64,000 bases of DNA from Davidsoniella eucalypti. Lineage: Eukaryota > Ascomycota > Sordariomycetes > Microascales > Ceratocystidaceae. The position numbers and the translations under genes are program-made. The stretch spans positions 1-64,000 of the forward strand of contig RMBW01000033.1 in NCBI GenBank assembly GCA_004009845.1, read 5' to 3'. Numbering within the stretch: the first letter of the stretch is position 1; the number at the start of each line of letters is the position of its first letter. This document shows positions 59,522-64,000 of this stretch, piece after piece. The notes below the pieces were generated by a model that was not told where the DNA came from, searched no databases, and saw only the letters and a program-made list of their open reading frames with translations.

Positions 59522-62500
59522 TCAAAGAAGAACAAAATGGCACGAGGAAGGAGACCTCGATGCATGTCTCGCCAGTTCCGAAATTCCCAGCCCGGCACGG
59601 CTCGGCTGACCGAGATTCCTACTTGGTATCTAGGAAGTAAAAGAACGCCTATCGGAACGCCTCGGCCAAGAAGAAGAGGAGAGCAGAAGCAAAACGAGAC
59701 TGACACCAACTAAGAACGGACTTGAACGTCACAAGACGGCCCCAAAAGGACAGGCAGAGACCGAAAGAGGAAAAGAAAACCACCACAGTCAAAGACACCA
59801 AGATGTACGCATCACGCTCAGTTCCAGGTTGATTCGTGCATGGGGGCTGCTTGGCTATTCGATGGAGTTGGTGTCCTTTTTCCAAGCTGTGCAAAATACC
59901 ATAGCTCAATACCAGCTGACTTGAGATTCTCGTCTTCGCTAAACAAAAACAAGCGGCTGGGGGCTCGGTCAAAGCAGCTCCGAAATATTGATGTGAAGCC
60001 AGGATCACACGGGATCACGCCTGGCCTTACTTGTTCGTCTTCTTGTTTTCTTTCTCTTTCTCGCCGGCATCGTTTAAGCAAGGACTTTTGAGGGTAGGAA
60101 TGTCTGCGTTATATTACAACCTGTCATCGTAGAAGCGACAAGAGGGGCATCCAAGCTTCTGAATATGCTCCAGACTATCCGTAAACAGTGTTTTGTCCAT
60201 GTATATCGCAATTGCGGCTAAGCAAAAAAGCTAGGACGGTTTTATATACACGTACACGGAATCGAGAGGGTTGTTTTCCTTTGCTTTATTTTTTATTTTT
60301 TTATTTTTATTATAAGCCTTCAGCCCCTCAAAAGCACTGAATCGAAATTAAAACCAGGGACTAAATTAAGTATAAGCCAGCTGATGTCTCTTCTCTGTGT
60401 TCCTTTTGGAGTGCACACACAGCGCTCTCAACAAGAAGGCCGAGCTCTCGTTTATGACGACATATATGCTAAAACAAGAGCTGTACAAGTACGATAGAAA
60501 AGCGGTCTGGGTCCCTTCAACGAGCTTTCCATGTGCTGCAATTTCCGCCTCTGAAAAAGAAAACGTCGTTGGCCATCTCGGAGCTAATACACGGCAGCTA
60601 ATTTTAGCATGCTCGAGCCTGTACCCCGGCAAGACTGTGTAAACAAGAACTTGACAACCACCCATGATGTGTCGGTCTAGATGCCGCAAAACTAGGCCGC
60701 AATCGACCAACTAACCCCCCAAACAGCACAGAAACAAACATCGAGGCTAATCAGCCGTCACCAGCTCTCGGCACACTAGAACAGCTAGCTCTGTATATAT
60801 AGCATGTACTTTGCTAAGAGACTAGTCAGGGCAACTTGCGTCTCGTGAGTCTAGTCGTACCGCTAAAGAAAAGAAAGCTAGACGAGAGAACATGTACCCA
60901 AGATTAACATGGTGATCTTGGAAGTCCAATCTATGTATGTACTTCAACTTGTACTGTAGGTACATACGGCCTAGCCTGATATGATACATCACAATGCAAA
61001 CATGGCACTGCTTATCATTGACCGAATCTCTACAGGCAATGCTTCTATCGAGGCTAGCACTGCAGCATGAAGTCTAAACGAAGAAGAAGAAAGACAGCCA
61101 GAAGCTAGTTGATAACTGTACAAGAAACATGCCCTGTCAGCTAGCAAAAGCAGCCCTCAAATAAAAAGGAAACATGACAAGCTGAACAGCTATATTGGGA
61201 TGCCTGCATATTTTATTTCTTACATCGTTTGACCTAGAAATACAGAATAAATACCCAGCTAACCTCTACGACTTACAGAACATAAAGAGATATACATACA
61301 AGTCTCGCCTTAACAGGCAATATTTCCTGTTTGGGACTCCATCTCAAAACTACAACCGAGCCCACCCCCCCGTCTCCAACTGCAATTTCAGACATCGTGT
61401 GCAGTAATATGTAACATGTAATATGGATCTTGTTTTACGGATATATCAGCATCTATGCAGATACACCGTCAGATGCCCACGATGCCGTATCGTGTACTGG
61501 GCAGTTTGTACATCCCCATCTATCTTGTATTGAGCACATCAAGTGACGTGATTTATATCCTCTCGATGCTGCAATCTCGTCTCTTATTCCCTTTCAAACA
61601 TGAGCAGGCTTAGACACAGAACATCGAACTACATGTACAGATAGACGAGGAAGAACAAAAAAAAAAAAGGCGGTGACGGATGGCAGGCACATCAAATTGC
61701 CTGATAACTTTCAGGATTACGACAAATATAATGCATCATGTTCGATGATGCTCGTTCAGCCGATCGACAAGGCTTAATTTTGCCTGACCAGCCTTTTTTG
61801 CTTCTTTTTTTCTTACTTTTTCCTTTTGCTAACTAGCACCCCCCCCCCTCTCAAATCGATAACGAGAGAAAATCAGAAAAAAAAAATAACAAGCTGTTGA
61901 TGCAAGGGAAAGTGGTTGACACTAGATATACATACATACATATATGTATCATCCCATCATGCTGATCTGCCACCAGCTACAGTTAATATAGAAAAGAGAG
62001 AAACAGAACGTCAAGATGGCTAGGAGAAAGATCAAGGCTTGCGTGGTATTTCCGCCTGCTGGATGTGTTTCTCGGCTATCCTACAGAGCAGCGGTGTCTG
62101 CATCCACACGAAACGAACAACGACCCAAAGAGAGAAGTATCGGGAATCAATACATCTAGAATGAGGGTGTAAGCACATATAAATGAATGGATGTAAAGCA
62201 CCATGTATGATCAGCGTCTATCTCCGGTGTACACCTCTTCCGTTCTTGGCGTGGCTTTCCATATTTACGGTCTTCATTTCTCTACATGTGTGTATACAGA
62301 TGTGCAATATCTGTCGAAGAGAAGAGAAGAGAACGTTCCTAGTGGTTACTTTACGTGCTATGTCTTTGTATAGACTCCTTCTGCGAGGAAAGAGAAGAAA
62401 ACTGCGCTTGATTCCGCGCATCGTACTGACTATCCTCCAACTAGCTGGTCTTTGACACAATATCTAGCTTGTTATTAGCACAATGTAAACTAGAAGCTTT

Positions 62501-63825
62501 ATCCATGTTGCTGATAGAGGCATTTAAATGGCAAATTATTGCTGCATATATCGTGTATATTAGAAACCCCGCTGTACTTCACGTCTATTTCATCTCGGCG
62601 TTGATCTAGTAAGCTTTGGAAACAGGGTTTGGCCAGACCGCCTAACAGGACCAAGGGCAGATTAAGATCAAGAAAGGAAATATATTGACATGTAGAGTAA
62701 TGAGTAGAAGAAACACCACACAGCTCGGTGTAATTTGCTAGAGATTGGACTTTGCCTGGGCCGCATAGAACGACTAAAGATAGATAACTTGGCATTACGA
62801 GTTGTCACTAAAAAAGAAGAGAACCTTAGGTTTCTATGAAGCAAGGTAAGGTAGCAGTTTGACGTTTCTAGTTGGTGTTCATATGGACTGTGCAATATTA
62901 TGCGAACCATTCTCTCGCATTAACCGCATTAGCGGCTTTTTTTTTTGCAGTTATTCTTCTTTCTTCTCTCTAGTTCTTCTATCTCGTCCTCTCTTCTATA
63001 GCCTTTTGTTCGTTTGCCCACTTACCAAGTGGCAGTTGTTGCAGCGCAATGACCAGGTGGTGCTATAGGCATGGTTCTAGGAGGGGGGGCATAACAACTT
63101 GTTCTAGGGGAGCCGGGACGCTATACTAGCTATAGCATTGACAAGTCATGGAGATAAGAAGAGGACTGAGCGGCGTCATTGATAGCGGATGGATCGCTCC
63201 CATTGCCCTGTCCTTGGGAGCAGGTGAGACGTGGGGTTTATTTGCAATGGCTTGTCGGGCGTCAAGCCAGATGGTCTGAGCTTCTTCTTCCTATTATGTA
63301 GCTTGGTTAGCTATAGATTTTGTAGTATTGTTGTCGGATTTATTCAAGATTGTTTACGAAGAGACAAGCCACCTACTTTATGCAACCATGCTAGCTGACT
63401 AGTACCGTAAAGGCAACAGACGAGATGGAACTGCATCCGTCGGAAATATGTTCGGAGGAGATGGCATGTTTACACCGAGAATGAGGAAGAGGAGAGAAGA
63501 AGAAGAAAAAAGCGACAGATATCTAAACAAACAAGCAAAAACCCAAGATAAAGCAGCACAAGACGTACTGTTTTCCTAGTTTGTTTTTATTTTTCTCGTA
63601 GTTCAGGCTAGTGTTACCCAAAATCACAAGAGTTAGTCCTAGTCAGTAAAGTCCCGGCTAGTGCTATAACTCGCTAGGAAAAAAAAAAGAAAGAAAAAAG
63701 GACACCATCGAAGGGTTGACAGGTTCGTAGTTTTTGACTAGCTAGATCGTCAGAATGGAGTGAAAACAGAAAAAAAAGAACTAGCAACTACACTAAGAGG
63801 AAGTGTCATAAAACCGCCAAATAAC

Positions 63826-63844
63826 ATGGCATGGCATGGCATGG
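63826..63844. repeat. 5-bp tandem repeat, ATGGC x 3.8
   Basis: Three perfect ATGGC units and ATGG follow each other near the window end. No gene is associated. Confidence 0.7.
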
Positions 63845-64000
63845 ATCCAATAGATGGGATGGGATTAACGCATAGCTTTAGTTGGTTCGACGTGACAGGT
63901 TCCGGTCAGATAGCGCTTGTCTACTAGTGTCCATGATACGTTTACTAGTAGCTTCTAGGGACAGAAGTGAGAATAGTACGGTAAAGATAGGCAGCTAAAG

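Larger units (their letters stand above)
49101..64000. other. 14.9-kb gene desert to the window end
   Basis: I read both strands and found no protein family motif, tRNA or snRNA. The sequence is AT-rich with very frequent A and T runs, giving short hydrophobic or Lys/Arg-rich chance frames. Structures seen are an 11-bp tandem repeat (55858-55890), (TTTTTC)n at about 58590-58616, a GA repeat (59493-59520), a hairpin (59284-59307), ATGGC repeats (63826-63844) and telobox octamers at 56589-56596 and 59286-59293. The lack of transposon coding remnants argues against a simple repeat island. Confidence 0.45.

Noticed and set aside
1..64000. CRISPR arrays, prokaryotic operons, integrated virus or secondary-metabolite cluster
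   Set aside because: No regularly spaced repeats, no operon-type spacing, no viral structural genes and no PKS, NRPS or terpene cyclase motifs were seen on either strand.

Overview
The window is nuclear DNA of a filamentous ascomycete, most likely Pezizomycotina. Its genes carry short GT-AG introns with CTAAC-like branch sites, and the predicted proteins match families expected in such a genome: Itc1, Rse1, Aar2, Tim13, a Gtt1-like GST, a YPR022C-like zinc finger and an L-type lectin. A decayed copy of a kinase-like family that I associate with Pezizomycotina lies at the left edge. A finer placement is not justified; Orbiliomycetes or Pezizomycetes are only guesses from the long AT-rich, homopolymer-rich spacers.

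Layout. 1-2848 is an accessory relic zone: a kinase-like pseudogene cut by the window edge, then a frameshifted non-LTR retrotransposon ending in an (AATCA)n tail. A single intact 5S rRNA gene lies at 3516-3634 (minus strand). 4405-24512 is the dense housekeeping block. In order it holds an ER-Golgi L-type lectin (-), TIM13 (+), an NSRP1-like splicing regulator (-), RSE1/SF3B3 (-), ITC1 (+) and an orphan four-TM protein (-). 24.5-33.9 kb has no recognisable gene. 33946-37762 carries a Gtt1-like glutathione S-transferase (-) and AAR2 (-). 40983-42616 is a five-exon C2H2 zinc-finger gene (-) with a very long pyrimidine-rich leader. From about 45 kb to the window end (about 19 kb) I find no supportable gene, only low-complexity AT-rich DNA with a few short tandem repeats, hairpins and telomere-like octamers.

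How the genes relate. Three of the nine intact protein genes serve pre-mRNA splicing: the NSRP1-like protein, Rse1 of the U2 snRNP SF3b complex, and Aar2 in U5 snRNP assembly. Itc1 is the regulatory subunit of the ISW2 chromatin remodeler. Lectin/TIM13 and RSE1/ITC1 are divergent pairs sharing upstream DNA. I modelled 18 coding introns from splice signals and reading frame; each model closes in frame. Seventeen are GT-AG and one (ITC1) is GC-AG. Micro-exons of 19 nt (ITC1) and 24 nt (lectin) are needed to reconstruct conserved protein sequence. No CRISPR array, tRNA or spliceosomal snRNA was recognised by eye. The best leads for something undescribed are the two gene deserts, the excess of AACCCTAA octamers confined to non-coding DNA, and the unusual exon structures.
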